From contig NW_019211457.1 in the NCBI RefSeq assembly GCF_002443255.2, forward strand, positions 44,663,119 through 44,727,118: a stretch of 64,000 bases of DNA. The letters are read 5' to 3'. Within the stretch, counting starts at the first letter, position 1. Each line of letters begins with the position of its first letter. Below the pieces are notes generated by a model. It saw only the letters and a list, made by a program, of their open reading frames with translations. It had not been told where the DNA came from and searched no databases. The translations under genes and the position numbers were made by a program. This document shows positions 25,108 to 35,311 of this stretch, one piece after another. Origin of the DNA: Varroa destructor. Its lineage: Eukaryota; Arthropoda; Arachnida; Mesostigmata; Varroidae.

Positions 25108-25500
25108 ATGAAATGGCCAACTTCCCTTTTTGTACCGCATTTCCTTTCCGATTCAGGACTGAACATCACCAATATTGGTAATGGAAGTGCTCGCAACTTT
25201 TACGAAGGCCGATACGAAGCCTACGGCTTCCGACACACAACGATCTTTCTTGCCAACAAAAGAGACAGGAGTCTGAAAGTTTCAATTATTCAGGACCGAA
25301 AGGGGAGAGCGTGGTGTCAACAAAGGCGAACACGGCAACGCAGGACATAGTGCGGAGGCTGTTGCTGATGCGCAAACTGTTAAAAAACGACCGAGGCGCT
25401 TGCAAGCAGGCTGAGAAAAACGGGATGGAGTTTACAGTTCAGCATTCGGGACGAAGTGCTCGTAAAGATTTCACTTGGTGAACCCTTCAGCAGCGAGTTC
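25108..25500 (+). pseudogene. Decayed coding region, unidentified
   Basis: Two consecutive frames carry protein-like sequence. The first (25108-25320) reads GLNITNIGNGSARNFYEGRY and TTIFLANKRDRSLKVSIIQD. After a frame change at about 25310 the second reads VVSTKANTATQDIVRRLLLM, RKLLKNDRGACKQAEKNGME and FTVQHSGRSARKDFTW, ending in TGA. The second half is charged and helical in character. No family was recognised, and there is no splice support at either end. It is best read as an old coding relic or a chance run. Confidence 0.3.
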
Positions 25501-27526
25501 GGATGGGCCTCTAGACAGCAAGCCGATGTTAATAACTAACAGTATCTTCAAACAGTGAGGGAAACCATGAACAACGAGGGGCCGTCTCACATTTAAAGTA
25601 AACCTGCGTTTTCTACCCGAACATACCCAAATAACTAACACGTTCCTTAGATAGAAGCTGCTGTGCGCACTTCTTCAATGCGTGACCCTTCTCTAATAAC
25701 AGTAACCACAACGCGAACGCAAACAATAGTTTCGTAACCTGCTGCGCCGAAGTCACTGTAAAAGTAGACGCGTCTGGCAATCCTGGACTATCAGTTCAGG
25801 ATTTCAGTCAGCCTCAAATCCTTCCACTGTGTTGAACAACTGTGTTGCATACAAAGAGCGTTTAATAGAAATGTAAATGGATAATATAGGGACGATGAAA
25901 ACTTTCCTAGTTACGTACGGTGGATGTCGTAAAAACCACAAATAAAACGTTTTCCAAAATTTACATGCTAAAAATCTAGATATTTCGTAGCATGGACAGC
26001 AAATTATGGCAACGAAAAAAATCATGCATCATTAAATGGACCACTGGCTATGTTTTGTTACCATATAAACTAGGCCCTACGGCATCGGTTTCACTACTGC
26101 GTTGGTGCAACACGGAACTTAATATACACTACAACTCCAGTATATAGATATAGATAATACAATAATTATCTTGTTAGTTGTAGTTCCCTTGTAGCTATAA
26201 CCCTGTCCTTCTCTTGCTCTTAGCTTGTTGCAGTTAGTTTCTCTTTTACATATATGATTTAATCTTTTAATAATATTAGCGAATTTGATTCGTGTAACAT
26301 CCATTTTAGGTATAGCTCGAGTGTCCTTATAGTGGATTTCGTTCCAGCTCTTCCAAAATCCTAACGTACGGATGCCGTTATCCAATTGCAACTGTCCTCC
26401 GGTGATGCACTCCATTTCTTACCCTATTGTAATTAATCTAATGCGCCGCCTCATAGTTCCTTTGCTGCAAGATCTTATTCCCCAGTCCCGATGATTCGTC
26501 GATTTAGATTCAAGTGGTTCAAATGCAGACCTTAGCAGCTTTCTACTCCGATTTCATCATCACGAACGATTTCAAGCACGATCTTCCCTTGCAATGCAAC
26601 TTTGTATACATTTAATAGAATATATTAAATATATATTTTTTTAATATTTTGCCTCGTTAAAGCTAATCGGCGGCCTCGCAAGTCTCGTTTGTGTATGGTT
26701 GGTATATTAATTGAGCTACCTTTTTACGACAGAAATCTAACCAAAGCTCAATAACAGATGCGAACATATTGCGCTGCCCTTATTCCGGTGTCCTATTATA
26801 GTTATTCGCGCGCATTAGAATGGCCTTGTGGCCCTGGTATCTTCCTGCACCAATCTCATGTTTCCCATTGTAATTAACCCACTCCTTAATTATCAAATTA
26901 ACTTACGTTATTTTATCGGTTGCTACGCATTTTCGTAGAAAAGAAAATTCCATCTATGAACCGCCAAATTGTTCAGAAGTGTACTGGCTGTAGGTAGGCA
27001 GACTAAACAGGTTTAAGAACACCAATATTGAGGGCTATAGTTGTATGCAGTTTGTTGTTGTATGCACTTGCATTTTAAAAACTGGTCATGCTAGTCGGCA
27101 GCACATTGAAACTTGAAATTTTCTGTTGAAACTAACCGCTACTATAAGATATCTTGTCGAAGCGACTTTGATGGCGGACGCGACCACGGTCGAGCCTAAA
27201 GCATAAGACAAAACTCTTCGCGTTAACACCCGAAAACTGTCTTAAATATGGAAACGTTCATCGTCCCTGTAGTGCTGTCAGGTGCTTACCTTGGATTCAC
27301 TTCGCTGCTCACGCCTTTTTCCCCGTGTTTACGTGTAGATCTCGAATACAAACCTAGCCCGTGGAGCGGCGCCTCTGCTTTGCGGAGGTCAACCGAACGC
27401 CTGACAGCAGTTTCCGGACCTGAGTTCGCTGCAAGACACCGTTGATACAGTTCTTTAGCTATCCAGTAACCCCGACCATACCTATTGGGTTCATTTCTTA
27501 CCTTAGTTGTGTCTTGTCAGACATAC
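25501..27526. other. Non-coding stretch
   Basis: AT-rich. Minus-strand frames at 25804-26025 and 26119-26415 have neither motifs nor splice signals. Nothing was recognised. Confidence 0.45.
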
Positions 27527-27618
27527 CTTGCGTATCCCTCGGGAACTCGGTACGCCTGCGGATGTAGACACTGGAACAGTTCGTCGGAGCCGCGACCCGC
27601 TGCTACATTATCAGTCTT
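27527..27618 (-). CDS. Candidate internal exon with two good splice sites
   Basis: On the minus strand a strong acceptor (ccttttttcattgtctttag) and a strong donor (GCAAG|gtatgt) bound 92 bases. Only one of three frames is open, reading TDNVAAGRGSDELFQCLHPQ and AYRVPEGYA. Two bases remain at the 3' end, and the next candidate exon on this strand (20434-20623) starts with one base, giving a continuous frame ...EGYAR-YLQKV.... The product is unknown. A 107-codon plus-strand frame (27507-27827) overlaps and also follows a fair acceptor, so the strand is not certain. Confidence 0.35.
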
Positions 27619-29759
27619 CTAAAGACAATGAAAAAAGGTCGCACATGGATACTAGAAAACAGAACCTAATGTCACCAGTACTATTCCGTGATGGCGTAAC
27701 GACAACGGCAATACTCAGAAGATTTAAGACAATCGATGCATTGACTAGCGCGAAACTAACGGGACGTAAACAGCGCCTGTCTAGCGGAAGTAGTCACTGC
27801 CAAGGTGGCGGCAAGGGCCGAAAATAGGCGGAAGTAAACGCGCGCTCCCAGCGCTTCTTGAATTCCTAGAAGCGAATGTCGACATAATGAGAGTTCGTGT
27901 GGCCCATTTGTCACGTCAATCGCAACCAGCCTAGGGATGTGGCAGTCAGATAAATAGCAAAAACCCTGTCTAACACCATAACAACACACTGCGCCGTCTG
28001 GACTTCCTGGTTTAGTCGGACACACCTAAGCGTGTACCACACGGCGACAGACCATGGAAAGGCCTGCGGTAGCAAAAGCCCGCTGCAAGTTTAGTCTGCC
28101 ACAAAGTTGTCTCCACCACTGACACCACAAAGACAGAAACAAGACCAATATCGGGCAGAAGAACTATCAGCTACGTTACGTTTCTCCGCCCCTGCTCCCC
28201 GTTGGCAGTTCCCGGTCAATCGCTGGTGGGTATAGCTGGGCGTGGCGAGGAATGGAACTTTGTCCACGCTTGTCTCTATGGATGGTGTGAAGGTATCTGA
28301 CAATTGGGAAAGTGTCAGTTAATGAAGACCGGCGATGGAGAAGGCTAGGCGAACGACGCAAGTCAACTTGAAATCCAAATGTTATTTGGGCTGCCCATAA
28401 CGTGAAGCATTTGCTCGAGTACACAATCGACTAGGAGTGCTCCCGAAGGACAGTTATAGAAGACAAACTGAACGGGAAACATTCTACTAGGGATGAGTAG
28501 ATAAAAAGAAATTCTTTATGTAACAGACCAGAAAAGTGAATGAAGAGCAGTAAGCAACAAGCTTTTTGAGAAGACTTGATGATCAAGCACGTTAACGCAA
28601 CAATGATATTGCAGCTCTTTGAACTGGTTTGACAACCATGTGTCTTCTATCGTTGATAGTCGACTAGGTGGCGGCTATTTTAATTTAAGCCAGGTAATCC
28701 TAAAAATCAAGACCATAACAATATCGCTCTTCTACCACGAATGGTAAACTTGTTCGGTTCCCTAGAGACTTCTCGAAAGCTAAGCAGGAGCTTACGTTTG
28801 AAGTGATTGTGAAGGATATCAACGTAAAGAGCAGCTGAATTTGAATTTCGAGAAAGTTTCTAACACCAGTTGTTCGTTGATAAACTCATTCTATAGTGGG
28901 CTAAGTGTTTATATCGATGACAACTAGGTGCGCGCATATCAACTCTTCATCGATTTGTTTTTATGGTTGACGCATAGACTGTTTATACGAGACAAGATCG
29001 AGCGAAGGAAAATAGAGTGCAAGGTAAATTCTCAGCCAGCGGACAAACTAGATAAAAACTAAAGAAGATCAAGGTGTAAAGTGCCTACAATACCTAAATG
29101 AGCTAGTAGAGGATACATGGCCCTTCTTATGCGTACGCTCACGAATTAAATGAAGTCAAAGGGTAGAATGGCCTCGGGAAAAGAAAAATAGGTGAGAGAT
29201 AATGGAGTTTGTTTGTGACGGCTGGTTAGCGTTCGCCTTTGAGTCCTCGCCACCATTCTACCTAAATATTCGAAAGAGAGAGAAAACGCGGGGACGAACA
29301 GAAGCGAAAACGAGATAGCAAAGCGGCACTTACCGCTGTTGCAAGCAGGAGACACGTCAACGAAACGAACAAGTATCAAGTTTGAACGATGCAGATCGTC
29401 CGGATAGTCTTTTGCGAACCAAGTAAGCAGACAGCAAGTGACAAGGCAAGGCTTTTTTTGAAGAAGGTTGGAAAACGGGGTGTCGTATTAATTAGCTTAA
29501 TTAAGAATCGGCATTTCGTCGTTCGAGTGGAACCGTACCCCGCCCCATCTGCGAGGCCTCTGTCCCTCAAGCCCACAGACTGCTCCGTGCTTTCGTTCGC
29601 CCTTGACAGAGATGCACACGCTGGCATACCAGGGGAAGCAGCCGAAGCCACGCTTCTTTATCAATTCCACGCTTCTGTTCCACCCTTGATTCTCTTGACT
29701 TCAGCCTTTTCCTAAATGAATCGGTCGATTCTAGTTACCATGAGCAAGCAAGAAATTAT
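27619..29759. other. Stretch without identified gene
   Basis: Several overlapping frames occur at 27756-28425 (-) and 29376-29715 (both strands). The plus-strand run from about 29267 to 29713 contains one stop and starts with a charged segment (RERKRGDEQKRKRDSK). No homology or splice evidence was found. Confidence 0.35.
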
Positions 29760-30183
29760 CCGTAATGTCGCCCGGACCGGAGTCCCATCGGTTTCAGTTC
29801 CTGACACACACCGTCCGGAAAACTAGCCTTGAACCGGCAGTGTCCCTGGCCCCTATACCCTGCCTTTTCGCACATGCTGCTTCTTTCCATACGTACACGA
29901 AGTTGATACTCTGACAGATTTTGATATTGGACTGGCAAAATGATCCGTTCGGAAAATTGATCCCGACACGGAACGTTCTTGTCAACGCCGCCACAAAGGC
30001 CTCTTTCGTTTTCCTTCGCACTCACCTTCTTCGCAGGCGGACAAGGCTCTAACTATGGTAGCAGGACATGGGCTGGTGGCCTGCAAACGCCATCTACTGT
30101 AATGACTGCATTTCGTATCAGTCTAGTCGCGGCGTATTGTTGAGGGTATCCGCACCCATACAGAGCGGCACTCGGGAGAGACT
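29760..30183 (-). pseudogene. Long near-open frame, unidentified
   Basis: On the minus strand the acceptor gttaaacacttttcag precedes a frame of about 140 codons with a single internal TAG. It reads SLPSAALYGCGYPQQYAATR and AVITVDGVCRPPAHVLLP, then the stop, then AKKVSAKENERGLCGGVDKN and MCEKAGYRGQGHCRFKASF. The second part is Cys-rich. A perfect donor (GAAGAAG|gtgagt) at about 30026 lies inside it in another frame, giving a competing exon reading of ATSPCPATIVRALSACEE. Neither reading matches a known family. It may be a gene with one disabling stop, a real exon plus chance, or noise. Confidence 0.25.
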
Positions 30184-32743
30184 GAAAAGTGTTTAACAAC
30201 ATAAAGCCGTTAACCTTCTTTAACAAAATCATTTACCTCGAATTATTCTTGGGCGGAGACTTTGCTTCACAATGAAATGAAGAGCAGACGTCCAGCTTCC
30301 CCCAGACGAATTAACGAAGTTGGATAATATACGGCACACCATAGGGCCCTATTGGGACGATACCGGAATGAAATTCTAAAGTATTTCAATGGGAGCTATG
30401 GTAGAAAAGCATGTGTGTTGTCATTTGCGTCTGTATCAATAAGTGGGTAGCCGACACAGTAATAAGCTGCTATCGCTGACACAGGAGTTCAAACAGTGTG
30501 TTAGTGCTCGTATTGGTAATATGAAGATACACCTTTTACAATATATCGATTTGCAAGAAGACTTATTTACTAGGTGTATTGTATATCAAACAAGCCATTG
30601 TATACAAGCGGTGACCCTTGTCTCGAGCAACAACGCTTTCACAAAAGGCTTACGAAAAATGGTGGACAATAGTGCCTCTACGTGTCTACTGGAATATCTG
30701 TTCTCTAGAAATAGGTGTAGTCACAATCGCGTTAACAATTAGTATGCTGTGCAGTGAGTGTGACAACTTCGTAAAGATGCATTTTATCTATTATAGACGA
30801 TAAAAATACCCTCTTGAGTACCTAATGCTGTTTTCATGTGCTTCATGCCTTCAACATATTAAACTAAACTAGACCATTAAAGTGTAATTCATATACGTGC
30901 CTCTGCAGTCTACAGTGAAGAAACACTTCGATTCGAAGACCCCATTTAACTACCACACTAATATATCAACGGCACGCTGTCTGATCAATAATGTGCAAAC
31001 GATTCATCACAATAGACGTAAACCAAGTTTCAACAAGAAACTTGAAGAACACGCCGGACACGAAGATAACAGACATTTCAGGTCAGCTGTCATACCTTAA
31101 TTTCGAAATGCTCTTGGTTTGCGATACATATCGACAGAACTTTAATTTTAACAGCTTATATTGGGTTGTTTGTAGATCGTAGATCGAGCAGGATAAGGAA
31201 ATGCAAGCAAGCGTGTCAAGTTAACCAAAACAGGTGAACAAATATCCATATCAGAATCGACTACAACAACGTAAAAACGATACGACAAGAAAAACTTGTA
31301 AAGTTTGTTTTTTTGTGCATTAACAGCCACTATACCCATTTGATGACTTCTTGCCTTAACGACCTACAGCGACTGAAGGCAGCCAATCGTCTACGGCGAA
31401 AATCTGACGGTTAAAAAGCACACTCAGTGGTGTTTCGCACTCAATAGGTACATATATATGAATACATTTATAACATATAGCCGCTTCGGGGCTGTCTACC
31501 GAAACTTCACTGAGGGAATCTTTGTTACTTCAGCTCGTAGCAACTAATGTCTCCGGTGTGACGTCAACCCTTTCCCTCAGTGGATTACTGGATTAGTCCC
31601 CATCAGAGCAATTTTCCCCTGAAGATGACGGCTAACACATACTACCCAACGACGGAGTTGTAATCTCAGTCCAGCCAGGCGATATGTACCCACGGACGAA
31701 ATGGTATAGCAGCTATCCTGGCAGAGAACCCTTCACATATTTAGTGTAGCTCAGTATTGGCAAAATAGAACAGTTTCGGGATGGAAAACCTTTGCACGTT
31801 CGCACGCAGCTGCTGAGTTCCTCCAATAAACTCATACTGACATAAGGGTACTGGGGGACTCTACAATATTGATTCAAGATGCGGGTCCCCCAGAGAATTA
31901 ACGCACAGTGTTAGAATGCATTTGTGTCGGTACTCTGATTATATATCTGTAAAAGTCTGACACGAGGTCACGGATTCAATCACACCAGTGGATATTATGA
32001 GAGCGACCTTTGAAGCGAATCAGATAGTCACGATTATTCCTTGAAGTTCATAACCTTCTTCTGTCGCCATTGTTTCCTTATTTCTTAAAAGTCCGCTTTC
32101 AGTCCTTTTTCGCGTAAGATGCATTTTTGTAAGATCTATCTATTGCAACATTTGTCAGCGAAAGAAGGCACGAGCACGTATTTCACTATGTAAGATACAC
32201 GCAACGTGTTACGACACGGCCTAATTTCAAATGACCAGCTGATACAGGCCCAATGCTGTTGATGCTTACTTCCCGGGGTTCGACAAATGTTCTCTTCGTG
32301 AAACACACCGTTCCGCAGGTTTTTCGAAATCGCGTTTTGAACTACCAAAACCGATGTTTTTTGGCCATACTTCAGACGTCCAAAGCTGAAGTCCTGCCAC
32401 GGGGTGAATGATACTTGCACGCATAGATCTCGAATACGCAATTGCTGACCCGCAGCCAACATTATTCCGAGGTATTTTGACCTTTAGCACTTTCTTTTAG
32501 TACTACTTTGCCACGTAATATAGAATTTCTCTAGTGGATATTAGAAAAAGTCGAACAGTGAATTCATAATTAAATTTACATACGAATATTTGCTTACGCC
32601 TTGCTGCGTCGTGAGAACAAGCTGCAACTCGACCAGCTGACACGCCTGGTATCTCTGCCTCTGTAGCAGTTGCTTACCAAAAGTATGGTATTGCATACCA
32701 GCATGCGTGCGCTATGTGGTAACAAAAAAAAGTTCCTGCTAAT
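30184..32743. other. Non-coding stretch
   Basis: A 9-bp perfect inverted repeat (CTGGGGGAC/GTCCCCCAG) lies at 31851-31893. A minus-strand frame of 108 codons at 32136-32462 and others at 30443-31339 carry no motif. Nothing else was recognised. Confidence 0.4.
31851..31893. repeat. GC-rich 9-bp inverted repeat
   Basis: CTGGGGGAC (31851-31859) and GTCCCCCAG (31885-31893) are perfect complements with a 25-base loop. Such a GC-rich stem stands out in this AT-rich context. Its function is unknown. Confidence 0.6.
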
Positions 32744-32746
32744 TAG

Positions 32747-32912
32747 TGTCGGGTTCCCTGGAGTAACGACCAAGGCTACGAGTTCCGAAGAATGATCGCT
32801 TTAATTGAGGATGAGCTGGGGCCGGACTCGAGTTTTGCCCAGTTAGAGTTAATTCTGGCCAGCTCAGAAGAGGCACAACCTCTTGCCATATTCAAGATAC
32901 GCATGTATCTCT
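32747..32912 (+). CDS. Candidate exon next to the mariner relic
   Basis: After a TAG usable as acceptor (cctgctaattag) a frame opens and runs to a GTAAAG donor. It reads SNDQGYEFRRMIALIEDELG, PDSSFAQLELILASSEEAQ and PLAIFKIRMYL. The sequence is strongly helical and acidic, and vaguely reminiscent of helical-bundle interaction domains. No family was identified. The acceptor tract is poor. It lies about 100 bp from the right-hand mariner relic, on the opposite strand. Confidence 0.3.
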
Positions 32913-33011
32913 GTAAAGAAACAACAGGAGCCAAAAACCAACAAAATCCAAATCTCTTGATGTATACGCATATACTAGATGCGCTTATGTATAGACATAT
33001 GTATATGTTCT

Positions 33012-33720
33012 ATTACAATTAACGCCGTTAAGAGAGTTCTACAGAGACCAAAACAGATGACACTCTGAAATACCCCAGCCAAATTTTTGCCGGGTAGTTA
33101 AAGGTGTGTGTGGTCTGCCATTGTGATGGTAGAAGAGCCCATTTGCCCTGTTCTCTGATTCAGGTCGACTTTTGCCAATGGCTTATTGTAATCTAATTAG
33201 TTACTGGGAGTAGAGGTCCGAATCAATCGTTTCGCCAAACGGCAGCAACTCAAAATGCAGGATTCTTTTCCAGTCCCATCGAACGCCCTCTTTGGCGTCG
33301 GCCTGGGCTTTAGCCCAGACTGTGGGGCACAGCTATTGTTTTGTTAGTGACGTACATGATCCACGTTTCATTACCCGTTATTAAGTGCTTCAAAAACGGC
33401 TCGCGCTTCTATTGTATTTCTGTGAAGGCAGGTAGATATAGGATCAGGTAAATAATGCTGCGTTAACTTGTGTTGGGCATCGGGGCTTTTGTTTGTAGCT
33501 AGCTTTCTTCAAAAGGTTGAAAGCTATTCGGTAAAGGGGTGTTCTGTTTCTTTCCGGTGTCATAACTGTTCGCATGTCGATCGTACTCTGTAATATAGAT
33601 AACATTAACTTTCTTTCGTAATTGGTCAAACATTACAGGGAGCATTTTTCACGTGAAAATATCGGAATACCTCTGGACTGCTTCCTCAGGACATGCATCT
33701 AGACTATAAACAGCCCGCTT
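33012..33720 (-). pseudogene. Degenerate mariner (Tc1/mariner) transposase
   Basis: Mariner transposase cuts and pastes its own element at TA sites using a D,D34D catalytic triad. On the minus strand the order of family motifs is intact. First comes a weak N-terminal helix-turn-helix part (33480-33720). Then follow REPFLKHLITGNETWIMY (from about 33400), WDWKRILHFELLPFGETI (about 33280), DSDLYSQ, YHHNGRPHTPLTTRQKF (about 33130) and HLFWSL-NSLNGVNCN (33059-33012). The first catalytic Asp is Asn (GNE instead of GDE). The HHDNARPH motif reads HHNGRPH, so its Asp is gone as well. The segment with the 'PPYSPDLAPSDY' block before HLF is deleted, and several stops and frameshifts occur. Terminal inverted repeats and TA duplications were not found. 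The N-terminal limit at 33720 is approximate. Confidence 0.85.
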
Positions 33721-35160
33721 TTTTTTTGTAAGAATGTGTGTCTCTCTATAAAATTATAAACATGGCGAATATCTGCATTTGTAGCGAAACTTCACTCATC
33801 ATAGGGGGAGACTTCAGACTTAAATAAAGGTAATCCGGACAACTCCAGCACAAATCTCGGTTTTCAAATGAAACTACAAGCGATCTGAAGCGATTCATAT
33901 ACTTGAGTACGTGTCTTTAATGCCACCTAGCTCGAAAAACGGTCGATACTTTTTGGTCGAACACTACCAGCTGCAATGCCCCGCATCCTATCATACGGCA
34001 TATCGTAAGCCATACAGGAGCCAGTTTTCCTCTGTAAGGTATAAATATGGATTGTTATAGCCAGCGAGACGTATCCTTGCTATAAGCTGCCGCACTAAGC
34101 TCGTTACTAAATGCATGTGTGGGCGTTCTTCGGCCGCTAGTCGCTCCTGGCAAGATTGATTTGTTGTCCTCGACGGATCTACTTCATTAGCTAAGAGATC
34201 TATGCACGCGGCGCTTTTGATCCACGTTGGCTTGTCGCAGTCTGCTCTATTTGGAAGTTTTTCCAATGCACGAGGGCAGCTGTGAACTACGAAATAAAGG
34301 ATGCTTATGGACACGATTAGGGTGTTAGTATCACAAACATTTGCACTGGTGGAAGCAGAAAACGTGGCCAAATACGCTGGCCTTAAAGGCGAACCCGTAG
34401 CTTGTGCTTTTCTTTTGTCAAATGTCACTTCTTATGACAGAAATGTATCCTTGTATGACAACACACTGGCTAATTGTAGATTTCGTCAATATATATATGC
34501 GCATGATAAAACCACCCTTCATACGTGTCTACCAACAACTTTTGGCGTGTCAACAACCTAGCCTATCTGTTCCCTTCAACATGATTGCAATTCGAACGAA
34601 CTGCTACAGCCGTTCACAGTTCTCGTCCCACTCAAAAATGCGTATGGGAAATTCATAGAATCGTGTTATGTACTATTGTGTGCTCCAGCTTTGATTGTTG
34701 TACAGTCGCCATTAACGACTGCCTATAGTTAAGCCCCTTACGCCAGCTTAGCAAACGATCTGAGATCGAAATAAAATCACCCTGCGAAGGATTCAGAAAT
34801 GAGCTAGCATCATTCATTGCGGCTGGTGGACGGCTAATCCTGCGAACGTTCCCTGGCTCACTCGATGCTCATCTAGCAAAAAGAAGAAATGAACGAAATA
34901 TAGACCTATTTTTGCCTGCTTACTTGACAATAATGCTGAGTTACTAAGAAAATATTAACTGTTTCTGCTCATTGCTTTGAGTCTTTCGTTAGCTAATGCT
35001 GGGGTGAACGTCTTTGCTTCTGCTATCGTTTCATATATATTTATATACATATAAGGTAATGACGGTAACTGACACCTAGGGCTTTATATGGCAGCTGGTC
35101 AGTAATCGCAGGCGGCCACTTCTATTTAACAACCTAATTATATTTTACGCCGTTATCTAG
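33721..35160. other. Non-coding stretch
   Basis: A 145-codon minus-strand frame at 33991-34428 and overlapping plus-strand frames at 34301-34658 show no domain or splice support. Part of this stretch could be the outer end of the mariner element, but no terminal repeat was found. Confidence 0.4.
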
Positions 35161-35311
35161 AAGTTCGAGATATCACACATAGAATATATGGTCACCAAGA
35201 GGCTAAGCATGGCAGAGTTAAAAGAGGAAGGGATGTTGTACTTGATAGAAGCAATTGTACACTTGTGTACTACAGGTTATGTGCCGTCACCTTGCTCGGG
35301 TGCGCATCATG
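35161..35311 (+). CDS. Candidate exon with consensus donor
   Basis: After a stop/acceptor (attttacgccgttatctag) the frame reads KFEISHIEYMVTKRLSMAEL, KEEGMLYLIEAIVHLCTTG and YVPSPCSGAHH, and ends at a perfect donor (CATCATG|gtaagt). It spans 50 codons plus one base, with a protein-like helical composition. The LSMAELKEEGML segment loosely resembles actin-binding RPEL-type helices but lacks the Arg-Pro, so I do not assign it. The next exon was not found. Confidence 0.35.

Noticed and set aside
27507..27827. 107-codon plus-strand frame after the acceptor-like ttcatttcttaccttag
   Set aside because: Considered a weaker explanation than the minus-strand exon 27527-27618, which has both splice sites and only one open frame. 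Not fully excluded.
33991..34428. 145-codon minus-strand open frame
   Set aside because: No domain motif or splice site. The length is compatible with chance in a GC-moderate stretch.
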